Shown one piece after another: positions 10,699 to 24,256 of a stretch of DNA of 64,000 bases. This DNA comes from Amaranthus tricolor (Eukaryota > Streptophyta > Magnoliopsida > Caryophyllales > Amaranthaceae): positions 18,362,459 through 18,426,458 of the forward strand of contig NC_080051.1 in assembly GCF_026212465.1 (NCBI RefSeq). Reading direction: 5' to 3'. Below the pieces are notes generated by a model, which saw nothing but the letters and a program-made list of their open reading frames with translations, was not told the DNA's origin and did no database searches. The position numbers and the translations under genes were made by a program. Each line of letters opens with the position of its first letter. Positions within the stretch are counted from its first letter, which is position 1.

Positions 10699-12770
10699 AT
10701 TCCCTCATAAATCACCATAAACTGACATGTAACATCCCAATTAACACCCTAATTAACTATGACAATAAACATTACAATAAACAATAGAGTAATGCACCAC
10801 ATTATTGCATAGTCACTACAAATTCTGACCAAAAACAGAACCCAATGTAGTCTGTTGGACTTCCGCTGATCGAGCTTCCTGTGAAACTACTGACTTGTTC
10901 TGGACATCTTGCTCGACCGAGCCAACATAGCTCGACCGGTCGAGCCAGGCACGGCTCGATCAAGCGGCTGATCGAGCCACTCACAGTCTGTTTCTTTTCT
11001 TGTTGCTTTGATCAAACAACTCTCATCAGCCGTTCTAAACCTTAAACCACTCATATCCGACACATCTTTATCGACCCTCTCTAAAGTACAAGACAAAGCA
11101 TGTTCGATTATATGTTTAAAGTTAACATCGTCAATTCAAATTATTGGCACTTGCTTTAACAAAAGTAAATATTAAACCGAACAAATTAAAATATAAAAGA
11201 CCCTTTATTTAGAAGGAACAAAAATGCACATTAGCGATCACAGTCTAATGTTAGAATGTTGATTTACGCAAAATATTGCAAACTCTCGTCTAGATTTATT
11301 CAGTTACTCTTGTGACATAATGTTTAGTGAGACGATTTCAAATAAAAAGTTCATACGTTATAATTTGTGTTATTGGCCTATTTAAATCATATATGCAGCG
11401 CATCTCACCATAATATCATCTCATACAAACTTAGATTTGTGAAAGTTATTAGGTTTAATTGTCATAAATAACCTTATTATTTGTAAATTTAGCTTTAATT
11501 ATCAGTGAAGCTAAAATTTATATTAAAAAACTTGGTATAAAAAGTCAAAATCAATATCAAACTGTAACTAAACATTATCCAATATTATAAATAATTAATA
11601 TATTTAAAATTATCAGACAACATATTAGCGAAAAAAATCATATAACAACAAACATCAAAATCAAAAAACTAAAAAAACTAAAGCTACATAATTTCTTTCA
11701 CTTTTTAACTTAAAAAATATTTTCCAATCTTGATCAAAATGTAACAAGTAAAAAAATAGAAGAGTATAAGCTAATTAATCACTTAATCAAAATGAACATA
11801 TAACTAAAATAATTACTAAAATAAAAATAAAAATAATTAAAAGCTTCAACTAACCCCATTTGCTCACTAATAATTCAAAAGACATGGTTATATTTTCATG
11901 CATTAAATCAAGTAAAAGTGGGTGAACAAAGCAAGTAAGCAACAAAACAAAGTAATCTTTCTTCGGCCAAAAGGGTTGCATTACGTCTACTTTTTTGAAA
12001 CAAAATTTGCAACTATCATTTTCATGTAGTTTTTTTTACCATGATAATCGGCTGTGAAAATTCTCTTTACTCTTCATACATCACTTTCGGCCTTTATTTG
12101 AGCATACAACTTATAAGTGTACAAATCTTATATGAATGATTTGAAATTTATTTATTTGGCCCATTTGAATATAGACATTTGTGTTGTTCACTTTGAGTGG
12201 AAGCATCATTTTCGGTTGAGTAACTTCTAAATTGAATTATTATAATTTATATAATACTCAAATTATCCCATTTTCTATATTAGTCTGTCTTAATAAATTT
12301 GCTTTACTTTTATTTTTGGAAAAAAGCCAAAAATAAATCAAGCAATATTGGGGTATAATTTTTATAAATATGTTGTAGGTGAATTTATTTTCAATCAATC
12401 AAGCAAAAGTTAATTTATTATTGACAAATTCCCCTTTTATTTTTTGAATATAATTTCATTAATTACTTTCACTCTCTATGTTCTCTCTCTTATTTTTAAC
12501 TATTCCAGTATTTTAATTTATTGTTTAATTTTTTAGGCTTTGTATCAAAAGTCAGACTTCGAATTGCTGGGATAAAGGAATGGATGCAATCATGCAAACA
12601 AGGACTAAGCTCATAGAAAGGGATATTTCATTGGAAAAGCATTTGGAAAATAAGGACTAAAGTGGCCAATTTGTTATTTTTATTCAGCATTGTATTCATG
12701 TTTGATTAAGGGCAAGTTTTGACCTATGGCATGTATACCCTCTAACTTATAAGTATAGAAATCTTATATG
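10699..12770. other. Gene-free stretch, in part probably LTR-derived
   Basis: At 10860-10990 there is a GC-richer block with many TCGAGC / GCTCGA / GATCGAGC motifs, as found in LTRs of some plant retrotransposons. It would be continuous with 9480-9696 if the hAT element were removed. From 11100 to 12770 the DNA is AT-rich and I see nothing coding. Confidence 0.35.
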
Positions 12771-12779
12771 CATATTTGT

Positions 12780-15180
12780 TGGATATCTAGAGAGAAGAAT
12801 TGGTGGATATTGAATGATGTTGTAATTGGTGAATATTTTGTATTAAGGGATTTGAAGTTTTACGAAATTGAAATTCTTTTTGCGCTCTCGCAATACTCTT
12901 TCACTAATGTTGTTGCACCTAATTTTAATTACAGCGATACTTCTTGTATGATCATCTTGGTATCTTGATGCAAACATTATGTTAACAATGGGGATATGAT
13001 TTATGAGATTAGAGTTGGACCTGTAAGTAGGGATGGTCATGGGTCCAGGACCCTGTTGGACCCGTTCCTTTTTTAAGGGTCTGGGTCTTATTTTTTGAGA
13101 CCCATCGAATCCGAGTAGAATCTGGATCCAAAAAACATTTGACGGGTCTGGGTACGGGTTCGGGTCCGGGTCTCAAGGTACAGACCCGGATCCGGACACA
13201 AACCCGACCTCGAGACCCAGACCTTAGACCCGCCCCTCAGACTCGGACTTGAACTCGAACCCTATACAATTAAATATTTATTTTACTTTTTAGTAATTAT
13301 TTTGTATTTGAATTTCATAGACTCGAACAAGTGTTTGTAATACAATAATAAGTTGCTTATAAAAATACAAAAAGACTCGCAAAGGGTTCAATTTTGACAA
13401 TCAAAGAGACTTTGTTTAAGACCCATTAAGGACCCATCAAGGACCCTAGACCCGTTAAATCCGGAGGGTCTGGGTCTGGGTCTGGGTCTGAAAATTTTGG
13501 ACCCTTAGGGTCCAGATTCGGGTATGGATCTACAAATAATAAAAGGGTCCGGGTTCGAATCTGGCAAAACCCGCTCCAGACCTGCCCCATGACCATCCTT
13601 ACCTGTAAGCGCTATGAACAACGAGATAGAAGGTAGTAACGTTGAAGTCGATACTCATGGCAAAAATGTGGCCTCAAATAATGGTTTAGGTAGTACTTTG
13701 TTAGAGGAGGTTATGGCCACTCGAACTGTTGTTAAGAGTGAGCCAAGAGGAAAAGATAAATATGGTATCCATCTATAATTGCGTAGTTTTTTCAAAAATA
13801 TAATCTAAAAAGTCAGTTTGTCTCTTTCTCCTATATCATCTACTTCATCTAAGACCTTTGCTATATCTTATCCTATAACAAATTTTGTTATAAATTATGA
13901 TTGGTTTCCTTTGGACATCAAAATGTTCTTGTACCTATTACCACAAGTATGGAACCTCAAACCTATGAGGCCACCATAAAGAATCTAGATTGCCAAGAAG
14001 CAATGCAAAAAGAAATGCAAGCAATAGATTATAATGTTATTTTTACAAGTGATAAATCTTCCACCTGAAGACCTGAAAAGAAAGCTTTGGATAGTTGGTG
14101 GTTTTATATAAGTGAAATACAATCCGGATGGTGGTGTAGAGTTCCTTAAAGCTTGATTGGTTGTGTGTTGTTTTATATAAGTGATAAATCTTCTACCTGG
14201 TTAGGTGTGTTGTTTTAGAAATCTTTTTATGGATTGAGTCAAGCACCCAAATTTTCGTCTGCGAAGTTGGCTATCTCTCCGAAATTATGTTTTTAATCAT
14301 TCATATTCAAATTAAACACTTTTTACTAATCAAAATGGACTCCTCCAAATTAGAATTCTCATTTATATGTGGATGATTTAATTGTTTTTCGAAAACAAAC
14401 AATCGTTGTGCACATGTTTTCATATGAACTTTAGTGCACTTAAATATTTTCCGGGTAAAGTTTTTTGAAATCCAAAGGATATTTATCTATACAAAGAAAA
14501 TATATAATGTTGGCATTCTTGCTAAATTAGATTAGCTTGGCTTGATACCTTCTCTTTTTCCTATGGAACAAAATCATAAGTTAGCGAACTCTATTAAATC
14601 TTCTCTTGACTTGATTTTGCTTACTCTATACACATACTCCTTTATTCCTTGGTCCTCCAAGTCATGAACATTGGAATACTACTCTTTGGGTGGTATGATA
14701 AAATGTTTCCTGGTCAAGGCGTGATCTTATATTGTTTAGATTATGATCTATTTTTTAGTTTTCCTTAGTCATTTTCTTTTATCTTGGAAATTGAACAAGC
14801 AAACTACAGTCTCTTGATCGATCAGTAGAAACAAAGTTTAGGACTACGGCCACTATGACTTAGACAAGTTAAGTGGCTGAAGAGTTTACTTTGTAGTTTG
14901 AGGTGCATCATCCGAAAGCCATGTCGGTGAATTGTGATAGTTAACATAACTTTTTGTATTGCTCAAAATCTAATTTTCCATTAGTATAGCAAGCAAATAA
15001 AAATTGTTTGTCATTTTGTGCTTGATGCCATTTAACATAATAGCATCAATGAGTTTTATGTACGTTCCTTCTAAAAGATAACTGGTTGATATTTTCGCTA
15101 TAGCTTTGGGACAAGTAGGGGAGGAGCAAAATTTGAAAAATTCAATGAAGGTCCTATGCAATTTCAAAAATTATGATATT
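12780..15180 (+). mobile_element. Decayed Ty1/copia relic (integrase C-end, RT, RNase H)
   Basis: Broken frames on the plus strand align by eye with the order of copia pol. Near 12810-12880, FVLRDLKFYE resembles the end of the integrase region. At 13950-14160, EAMQKEMQAID and then YNPDGG resemble the start of reverse transcriptase. YGLSQAP near 14230 and YVDDLIVFRKQT near 14370 give the RT active-site block, with YVDD kept. Then come LKYF near 14440, an RNase H block (WKLNKQTTVS near 14785) and LVDIFAIALG near 15085. Stops and frameshifts are many, so it is dead. Gag and protease were not found, and neither LTR. It is interrupted by the hAT element 13028-13601. Confidence 0.75.
13028..13601. 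mobile_element. Non-autonomous hAT element inserted in the copia relic, 8-bp TSD CCTGTAAG
   Basis: The ends TAGGGATGGTCATGGG and (inverted) TAAGGATGGTCATGGG match at 15 of 16. CCTGTAAG is repeated exactly at 13020-13027 and 13602-13609. Subterminal regions are full of GGGTCTGGGTC / GACCCG repeats. Length 574 bp, no coding capacity. Removing it rejoins the flanking copia relic. Confidence 0.92.
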
Positions 15181-15444
15181 TATCTAATAATTTTGCATCT
15201 TTAATCACCTAATATATATTAAGTAATTTAATATTGAGATCCTTAATTTTTCGGGGCTCTGTGCGGTTGAACATGCTCAAAACCTCCTAAAGCAACAACC
15301 TCAATTCTCATTTCTTCTTCTCCAAAGTTATCTCTTACTTAAGAGCGGTGATAGGTAAGATTATATATATGGTTTTATTGTGATTAATTATATAGGCTTT
15401 ATACTAGGGTTTTCTTATTCTTGTGTATTAATATATCTTTCAAG

Positions 15445-16150
15445 GGCTCATTTGGATTGAGAGTTAATATCTAAGGGATAAAAAAGTTAAACTAATAGAC
15501 CAAATTAGGTAATAGCGGCAAAACAAAGATTTTAGAGGCTTTATTCATTTTTGCGATGTTTTTAAAATTAGGCACTTTATTATATTAAAAATAAAAAATA
15601 TTCCACCTGATGAAAAACAATTCAAGACAAAATGTATTGTAACATTATATATACTTCAAATATAAAAAATGTTTACAAACAAATCATTTTAAAAGTGTTG
15701 CTCGGAATCGAGCCTAAATAGTACCATTTAATATTTGATTTCCCTTATTTCTAAGAGCCCTAGACGGTCAGCTATCCGAGATGCCCCTAGTACCGACCAT
15801 GAAATTAAGGTAATTAGAAATGCAAATGAAGTATTTGAAATAACTTTAAAGAGATAGAATGAGAGTAAACCAAAAAAAAATAAGAAAAAAAAGGATGATT
15901 TCCCTTATTAATTTGGAGGAAAAGAATTCCTGCAATCTTTTCTAGGGTAAATTTATACCCAAAATGAGAAAATTAATTGTTATTTTATCCGTTTTTATTA
16001 CTTTCTGATCAACTTTTCCACCTCTCAAACAATCAAATACTTTTAATTATCTATCTAACTAATTTTATTTTTCTACTTTAATTTTTATTTATTCATTAAA
16101 TATTTATATACCATAAATGAGAAAAAATATTTCAAGGATTTTGGTTTTCC
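15445..16150. mobile_element. MITE of the TTTGGATTG family, probably interrupted
   Basis: The left end (CTCATTTGGATTGAGAG) and the segment 15815-16140 match, in the opposite orientation and with divergence, the compact element at 34702-35074. Shared blocks include AATGCAAATGAAGTATTTGA, TAGAATGAGAGTAAACC and TTAATTGTTATTTTATCC. About 330 bp at 15480-15810 have no counterpart and are probably a later insertion. Confidence 0.6.
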
Positions 16151-19100
16151 TATAATTTGCATTTTGCAATACACGTGTCTTATAGAATGAATGATCTTGG
16201 CTATTTACTCAGGGACTGCAACTTCAGACCTGAGCTTGCTCAAGTTATGACACGGATTATCATTTAAAACGCAATTAATATATATTTAATTTTATAATAA
16301 TGAAGTATAATGTAGAAAAAATATAGTCTAATCAGTGTAGTGCTCATAGAAATGATTTATCATTATATCCAGTATAGTCCGCCCATAAAAATACTATAAT
16401 CAGCGTTTGGAGAGGGAAGGAATACGACAACCCATAATCATAAAGGAAAATGCGGTCAAAAAATCCCCGACTCAAAATTGATCCACAAAATAATATGTCT
16501 GGGTTTCGATGACCTTTCTCATAGAAATGATTGTTTGGCCCTTTATATACTAGCCTCCTGAATCCAACTATAACTTTTATCTAAATGTAATTTATGTTCT
16601 TGAAAAAAAGGTAATTGTAAAGTAGCTAGAGCCTAGAACTCTTCTAAGGTATTATATTTTTGGTCGAATAAATATAAATTTTTTGATCAAATTAAATTTT
16701 AAATTAGGGTTTTGAGTTATATCAAACATTCAATAAGCTAGCACAATTTCTAACAATTAATTATACGGTATGCATTGACTAGAATACCCCCGTCACCCAA
16801 TCGAGAAATCTCTGATACCTTCTTCTATAATACACAGAAAATCTTAATAAAAGTTGCTTGTTTGCCACATAACATGACTATCCATGGTGCCCCGGTCCAA
16901 TGCATTTAAATTTTTCCGCCTTATACAAATTCAGAATAACATCAATAATTGATAAGCATAAGGTAGAATTCTTTTTTATTAATTGAAGTCACAATGATCA
17001 AGACCCCGCACAAGTTCGGATTTAGGAGAGGAAGGTGACAGACATACCATATATATACATCATTTAAGAAAAGGATAAAGAAGACTGTGTGCACTCAAAT
17101 AATCCCAAAAAAATGGATTCTGCAAAAAGAAATATAAGTGATATACATCTCGCCTAAAAAGGCTCAGTAGTATTTGGCTTGTTGCTAAACCAAATTAATA
17201 GATCTAAACCAAACTAATTTTAAATGAAAAAATATATGAAAGTGAAATTAATACTAGATAAAATATTTCTAGAGCGGAGCTTTATAAAATAAATTTGCAT
17301 AGTTGATGCTGTATGCTTTTTTCTACTTTCTTCCAATATATTTCTTTCCGGCCGTCCACAATGTATAGTCAAAACAAAAATACTTTAAAAAAAAAAGCTA
17401 CACCAAATAACTACCAAACAACATGCAAAGAAATCAAAGGAAAAAAGTAATGTGAAATATATAAAGAGGGTTAGATAAGTAGATGAGTAATCAATTATCA
17501 TATGAGATTTTGAATAAATGCGAATTATTAGTTTTAATTTAAGTTTGGATCTGCTGAAGTAATAGTATTTTTTTTAATTAATTAAAATCCATTAATAATA
17601 TCAAATTCTATAACATATTATACACATAATACATATAAAAATAGTAGGATTTTGAATTCATTGTACTGCTGCATATTAATCTCGTTAATATTAAAAAAAA
17701 AATACAAAATAGCCAAAGTGTTCAAAAGTTATATACTATCTTTTAGATATTATTTTGCATAGAGACATTTTAAAGCCAATCATCTTATTTTACATATTTC
17801 AAAAAGTTAGGATAGCTCCAAAAATATATGTATTGATAAATGATAATAGTGAAGACATTAAATTCTTTTTCTTTAACCTTTGAGGAATTTTTTAAGAGAA
17901 TGATCATCTTAATCCCCAAAAGCATAAGCAAAGGCTGGGAAACATGATACAATAGGATAAACTGTAAGACCCCACTTTGAACTCATTAGTGGCTTCCATG
18001 TTAGTAGTTAGTAATTTGCTTTTGGAAATTTTTTATGGAGGGCAATTGTACACTTTTTTTTTTTGGAATTATATTTTTGATTGCAAATCTTGAATTTTTA
18101 GTTTGTAATCATGATCAAAGCATGTACGTGTACGTAGTTGGTTGCTTTTATACTTCATACTTGATTTTTAATTATTTTTTTTATATAAGCAAAATCAACT
18201 CTAGTGAAACAATTTTTATTATGGTTTTATATTTTTAGTGACTACATTATGATTCAGATATTTTTTCAGAAATATTAAAGACTTTTTTCTCTCATTCTTA
18301 TGATAAAGGTTCGATTCTAATAAAGCATCAATTGTTAAGCTTCTCCTCTTTCAGCAGGGAATTATTTTACCATAAAAATACAATGTGTAAGAACTTATAA
18401 GAAGGCAAATAAATGATAAGCAAAATAAACATCAAGTACAACAAAATGAAAATTAAATACCTATTTATTATACTCTTTATTTTTAGTATAAAACTAAATT
18501 GTTGATACTTAAATTCAATTAAACGTTTTATGTTGAGAATCACAAGTTGACTTAATAGTTGAAGACTTTTCTTCCACCCTTATGATTAGGGTTTAATTTT
18601 GACTACTTATTGAAAGTTCAATTTTTCCTTCTCATATTTTTAGGTGATTTCCTTTCACTCGAAAATAAAATATTCATATTAAGATTTAAACTGCTAGTTA
18701 CACATTACAAAAAAATTCTCACAGTTTTGATCATATTAAATAAAAACCTAAAATGGAGGGAGTAATAAAATAAACTTTATTATTAAAATAAAGAAATCAA
18801 AGCAACTATTATAAAAATCTAATTGGTGTCCAAGAAACAATTAAGAGGATAAAACTTGGTAGTCAAAGTGTATGGAATTATGGAATGGATAACATAAGGA
18901 GCCAAAAGCAATTCAAATTCAAACAAAATGAAAATCCAAAGTAGCTGAGATTAATATTCTCAAATGAAATAAAAAGGCAAAAAGTATATTCAAATAAAAC
19001 CAGCTCCCAATGTGAAAGAAGAAAAAGTGAAAAAAAAATAAATTAATAATGCATAGGGAAATATGAATCATGTCTAATGTTATGTTATGACCCAACAAAA

Positions 19101-20103
19101 ATATGTTTGATAAGCAATGTGTGCTGACCACTCAATGCTAACTTTTAATGATCTCAAAAACCGGATGCATGCGACATTCATATTGGATCATGGGCATGCT
19201 CCTCATGCATTTGCCACCTATTTTGTGCTATGATTATCATATGAAAATCAAGTATACTATGCATCATGGTTTCATAACAATTGTTGCAAATTGACTAGCT
19301 TCCTCATTCAAAAGTTACTAGTATCAAAATATGAGTGTTGGTTAATGATTATGTTAGTGTTAACTACTTTCAGTCATGTAAGTCGACCAACTACTATTTT
19401 CGATATCTATATAAGGAGTAACAGTGTAACACAAATATAAACACCTCATCGATATGACAATGACCTAATCGAATAGAAATATTATCTATCATCTTTAGGA
19501 TTGTAATTTCCCACTTAATAAAAGTAAAACTTCATCCCAATAGAGGAATAAAATGATACTAAATTCTTTATATGTTCCTCTTAATTAGCATCATGTGTTT
19601 TTAGGTGACAATAAGTGAAATAAAAATTAAGTCAAAAAAATAAAACAAAAACACAAGTGGATGATAAAAATGAGTGATTAAGATAAAAAATAAGTTTGAG
19701 TGTATAATTAAAAGGAGTTCAGAATCATTGTACATATTAAAATGAACAATAATGTTATTGAGAGGGGCAAATTGGTCTAATATTACTATCTAAAATTTGT
19801 AGACGTTTATATGGACATTGACAAATATATCTAACATATATAGTATACTTCAATATTTTAATTTATGGATAAGAAAGGATACCATGTAAAGTAGAAGTAG
19901 CTAAAAAAATCCCAAATAACTAGATAGGAATTTGGAATATACAGTACATACTATAGTACTATACTATACCCCACAAACATTGGCAAAGAAACAAGTTTTT
20001 GATAATAATGCATCAAAATAAAAAAACAATTAAAAAAAATAAAACTTGACAAGCTTAATTAGTGCTTCAAAATACTAATTTAAATTCACATTAAGCTGAT
20101 GAT
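16151..20103. other. Gene-free AT-rich stretch
   Basis: I see no coding sequence, RNA gene or bounded element in these ~4 kb. The open frames are short and of random composition. The last few hundred bases should contain the 3'UTR region of the minus-strand HMA gene. Confidence 0.4.
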
Positions 20104-22675
20104 CTAATGGGTTGCATGATAATCAATGGAAGTATTCGACGATGTTGAGGAAGAAGACGATGAAGATGATGGTGAAGCTGAAGATGGTGATGGCCAGAAT
20201 TGGGCATTCTTCACCTTTGAAATACTTGTTAACACACTTAATGGTGTCACATTTCCTATAACCGTCACTTTTTTTGTTTCCAAATCTATGCTATATGATG
20301 TCACTCCTGCAAAAAAACCCATTCATTATTTTTTAAACTTATGTTTTTTTAAGCATGATATTTTAATATATGGTGCATCAAGTTTGTTATTAAAAATAAT
20401 ATATGAGATTAAAGAACAGATGGGGAATTCTCAATCAGAGTCGTTTCTCACCCTAGATTAGTTAACATTTGCCCATGACTAAGAGCTAGAAAGGAGCCTA
20501 ATAATTCAACTCAACAATATTATCACGCACGATGTATAGAACACCCATTTGTAAAATTTTAACTTTATTCAGCCCAATACCTCAACTCACCATGCATTTT
20601 TATTAGGTTAGTTCTTATGTCAATTAAGAAACTGTATATAACACATCTATATATACAATAATAATTATAATTTTTAGGTTCTGTTCCTTTTATTTTATCA
20701 AGCACTCATTAAAATCTAAATCAATGCTATATAAGAAGGGTCCTCTTTTATTTTGTCTAGATGTAAAAAAGACACAGAACAACTTAGCTTTAATATCAAG
20801 ACATGCTAATCAAAAATAAAGAAAAAATGGAAAATTGTTGGTGCTAAATGAATTGGAAGCTTGTAGATGGAAAGATTGTTTTTATGTAATTAATATGAAA
20901 TAGACCTCTTAAAAAATGACAATGCAATAGCAACTAATGACATGAGTATGACACTTTAACATATATGAACGAGACGTATTTTTTATACTCTGTCCTTTCT
21001 GTTCGAATTCTACAAATTTATCTTTCTTTTATGAAAATTCAAAACCTTAATTAACATAAATACTCTAATTGCTTCCGTCTTAATGGTTTGAACTTTTTAT
21101 TCATATTTTGGCTTTTCATTATATTTGCTATTGACTTTGACATTTTACTATACAATATGTCACAATTGGATGTTAGTATTTTATGACAAATAAAGTAATA
21201 ATTGATAACATTATCATTGAACTTGTATAGAATTAAAAGCATAAAAACTTAATAAGTTTTAATTCTAAAATCAATTTATTATAAAAAAAATATGTCAATA
21301 TCTCTCTAATTTTTAAGAAAATATTATATGTAAATTATTTTCAGTAAATATATCAAACAAAAAACACATCTATGAAATGGGACACATGGAATATTTGTTT
21401 ATTGAAAGGAAATTTGGAAAAATAAAGAAAAAGAATAATGGACTGACCTTCCATCTTGGAGAGATGTTTCCTAAGCTTGCCAGCACAACCTTTGCAATGC
21501 AATGATACTCTCAATATCACAACCTGCATATTAACACAAGCAATAAAAATTACTCTTATAATTTAATTAATTATTTAATGGCGATAAAAATTTTGTATGG
21601 AGTTGATTTATACTAATTTAGTGTGCACCGATTATAAAAAATACGTAAATAGTAAGTATTTTTACTTGCATATATAATTAAATACAATCACTGAGAATTA
21701 TCATTATTATTATTTGATTGATGCATGTTAAAAAAATATAAATTAAGTCAAAAGATTTTTACATTAATGGTAGCAAGAGACAACAAAATCATCAAAACTT
21801 CATGTATTAAATTTTTATTTTTTTAATTAATTATAATTATATATTAAGTTAAAAACAAAATTAAATAAAAATCGAACTTATTATAACCGCAATAGTTGCT
21901 TGACACTTAATAATATCACAAAAATTGGCCTAAACTCGAAATACCAACCATATTCATATAATAGTACAACTTCTGACCATAAAAGATAACCGTTATAAAA
22001 AGCATCAATATTAATCACACAGCATCCCAATTAATCTACACTAATCAATATTAAGACAAAATTAATAACATAGTAATTAAAATTAATTACCTGGTCACGA
22101 GATCGATTATTACCAGTAGAAGACGATTTCTTCAAAACAATAGAATCATTCCTGCAATTATCCTTCTGATTATCCTCATAATCATACTTTCTTATTTCAT
22201 TAGTAGACTTAATCACCCTTTGATCACCATAATTAACAAGCTCTAATGATGATTTATTACTCTTTATTTCCGTATCAAAACTCTTCGTTTCATGAACTTC
22301 TGGGTTTGTTGTACTTACAATTGGAGTACTAGGAATCAAAGCCCAAGCATCATAATTTTTAGCATTCTTTCTATTATTAGTAAGTTTATGATGATGATGA
22401 TGATGATTAGACTCAGAAATTGAGTCTAGAAACTTCGATTCACCCAGAAGATACCGAGAAGAATGAGTTCTAGAAGGACTAAGAGTAGGATTATAGCTAC
22501 ATTTTTCATGAAAGCGTCGATAATCTATGGCATCTGCTGAGCTTTTTCTTCTGGGTGTAAGATCAGATTGTTTAAGAATAGAAGGTTTTTTTCTGGGTTT
22601 TTCACGGTAAGATGAAGAAAGTCGAGGATTAAAAGGAAGTTCAGAAATGCAACGTGCTCTTGAAGAAAATAATGA

Positions 22676-22726
<51 letters not shown>

Positions 22727-22900
22727 GGTAAATGATTTAGTTGAGTTTTTAACCATGAAATGTTGGTGTGTACTTGAACAAATGGCTGTTGATGATGGTG
22801 ACGAACATGAGAAATCTATGGATTTGAGGTTTTTTATCTTTAATGGCATTTTTTCTGGGTTTTTTTTTTTATTGAAAAATTGTTTAGGTTTGTAGGCCAA
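20104..22900 (-). CDS. NaKR-type heavy-metal-associated (HMA) domain protein
   Basis: Three minus-strand exons join in frame: 22091-22900, 21448-21523 and 20104-20306 (stop TAG), giving 362 aa; donor and acceptor sites are GT and AG. Exon 1 encodes a low-complexity N-terminal region with SSPSSTAICSS near the start (as in NaKR proteins), a run of about 18 Asn and a run of six His. The HMA domain begins at the exon 1/2 border: VVILRVSLHCKGCAGKLRK, with the CxxC metal site, then SIDLETKKVTVIGNVTP and ISKVKNAQFW. A Ser-rich tail follows. NaKR1 (SODIUM POTASSIUM ROOT DEFECTIVE 1) is a phloem metal-binding protein that affects Na+/K+ balance and helps move FT protein; this gene is of that class, but which paralogue it matches is not settled. 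A nearer ATG at 22849 (MPLKIKNL) is a possible alternative start. Confidence 0.88.
22674..22727 (-). repeat. Coding ATT/AAT microsatellite (poly-Asn)
   Basis: About 18 units of a trinucleotide lie inside exon 1 of the HMA gene. They stay in frame and encode Asn on the minus strand. Pure trinucleotide runs of this length change readily between individuals, so the protein length is likely polymorphic. Confidence 0.9.
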
Positions 22901-24026
22901 GTTATTAGGGTAGGTTGTTTTAGAGGTGAGGAAAAATGGAGGAGAGAGAGAGGTTTTTTGAAAGGGAGGTTTGAGAGGAATTGGTTGTTCTGGTTTTAAA
23001 GTGTTGAAGAACAGAGGAGGGGAAGAAGAGGGTTAATTTGGAGGGTTGTGTAGGGTCCACTAGACGGTCAAATGAAATGTTGACTTGTAAATAAATGTGA
23101 ATTTTTTAAAAGTAGGAAAGTAGGAATAGGAGCTATTTCTAGGGAATTTACAACCTAGGAATAAATTGTAATCATACTCATACCATGATTCATGATATAA
23201 ATTAGACAAATTCTCAAATCATTCTAAATCAAATCTTATAAAATAACGTTAATTTATGAAATTAATAAATAATTTTTATATAATACTCCCTTCATTCTTT
23301 TTTGATTTTTCATATTATTATAATGGGTAGTTTCAAAAGTTCTTCCACCTTAGAATACTTTCTAATTTTTAAAAAGTTTTTATCCTACTCTTACCCCTTA
23401 AAACTCCTTCTTTTCTTTTAATATACTCATTTTCTTTTATTTATAATTATTTTCTATTTTATACTTTCAATACAATCATTACTTTCCACTGCTATTTAAT
23501 TAAAATAATATCCAATTAATTTACCTTCTTGATTTGTTTATTTTGCTATTTATTATTTATATCTTTTTGTGTGATTTAGAAATGTGATTGATTAGGAATT
23601 TTTACCTATTGTATTTTAAAGTGGTTACTTATATCCTTAAAATAATTGTTTATTGTTTTAAAGTGATCATTATTATAATTTTAAAATAATCGCTTATAAG
23701 CTTAATATGATCACTGACAATTATTAAAATGATCAATTATTATAAGTGATCAATTGGATAAATTAGTTAATTATATAAGTTAGTCTCACAATAAAACGGT
23801 ATCATACAAAATTTGTTGAAATGATTATTATTATTATAAAATATAAACAAATATTGCTTCATCTTCATCTATCTATCAACTAGATACACAACTTATTATT
23901 AATATACATTAATAAAATGTGAAATTAAACTTATTAACAATAAATATATTTACTCCTTTTGATGTTCTCTTAAATTGCTACTTCAATATATACCGTTACC
24001 ATTTAAATTTACTTGCGGGTAATACA
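22901..24026. other. HMA gene upstream region and MITE fragment
   Basis: 22901-23100 (purine-rich on the plus strand) should hold the 5'UTR and core promoter of the minus-strand HMA gene. From 23285 to about 23520 lies a one-ended piece of the same Stowaway family as 24257-24621, in the opposite orientation: CTCCCTTCATTCTTTTTTGA at its end and a matching interior (TTCAAAAGTTCTTCCAC). 23530-24026 shows nothing else. Confidence 0.5.
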
Positions 24027-24240
24027 TGTTAGAGAATATATCATTGATATATTTTAGGAAATAGATTATTTGTATATATTTAGCCTTTATAGTATATTTG
24101 TAATATAGTTTTCTTGTATTTTTATGGGAAGATATCCGTAATATAGTTAGTTTCCTTATTATTTGCTAGATTGTTGGCTAAAATGTAGCCTACCAATTGT
24201 ATCAATGATTCGATACTAAGCAAGCAATTAACTTCCTTCA
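24027..24240 (+). mobile_element. Probable solo LTR (copia type)
   Basis: A 214-bp segment starts TGTTAGAGAATATATC and ends CTTCCTTCA, so it has TG..CA ends, with ATACA before it and ATAAA after it (4 of 5 match). The end contains TTGTATCAATGATTCGATAC, as in short copia LTRs. No internal domain lies on either side. Confidence 0.5.
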
Positions 24241-24256
24241 ATAAATTATTATATTA

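Noticed and set aside
20126..20461. 111-aa plus-strand acidic frame
   Set aside because: Antisense of the Ser-rich tail of the HMA gene's last exon.
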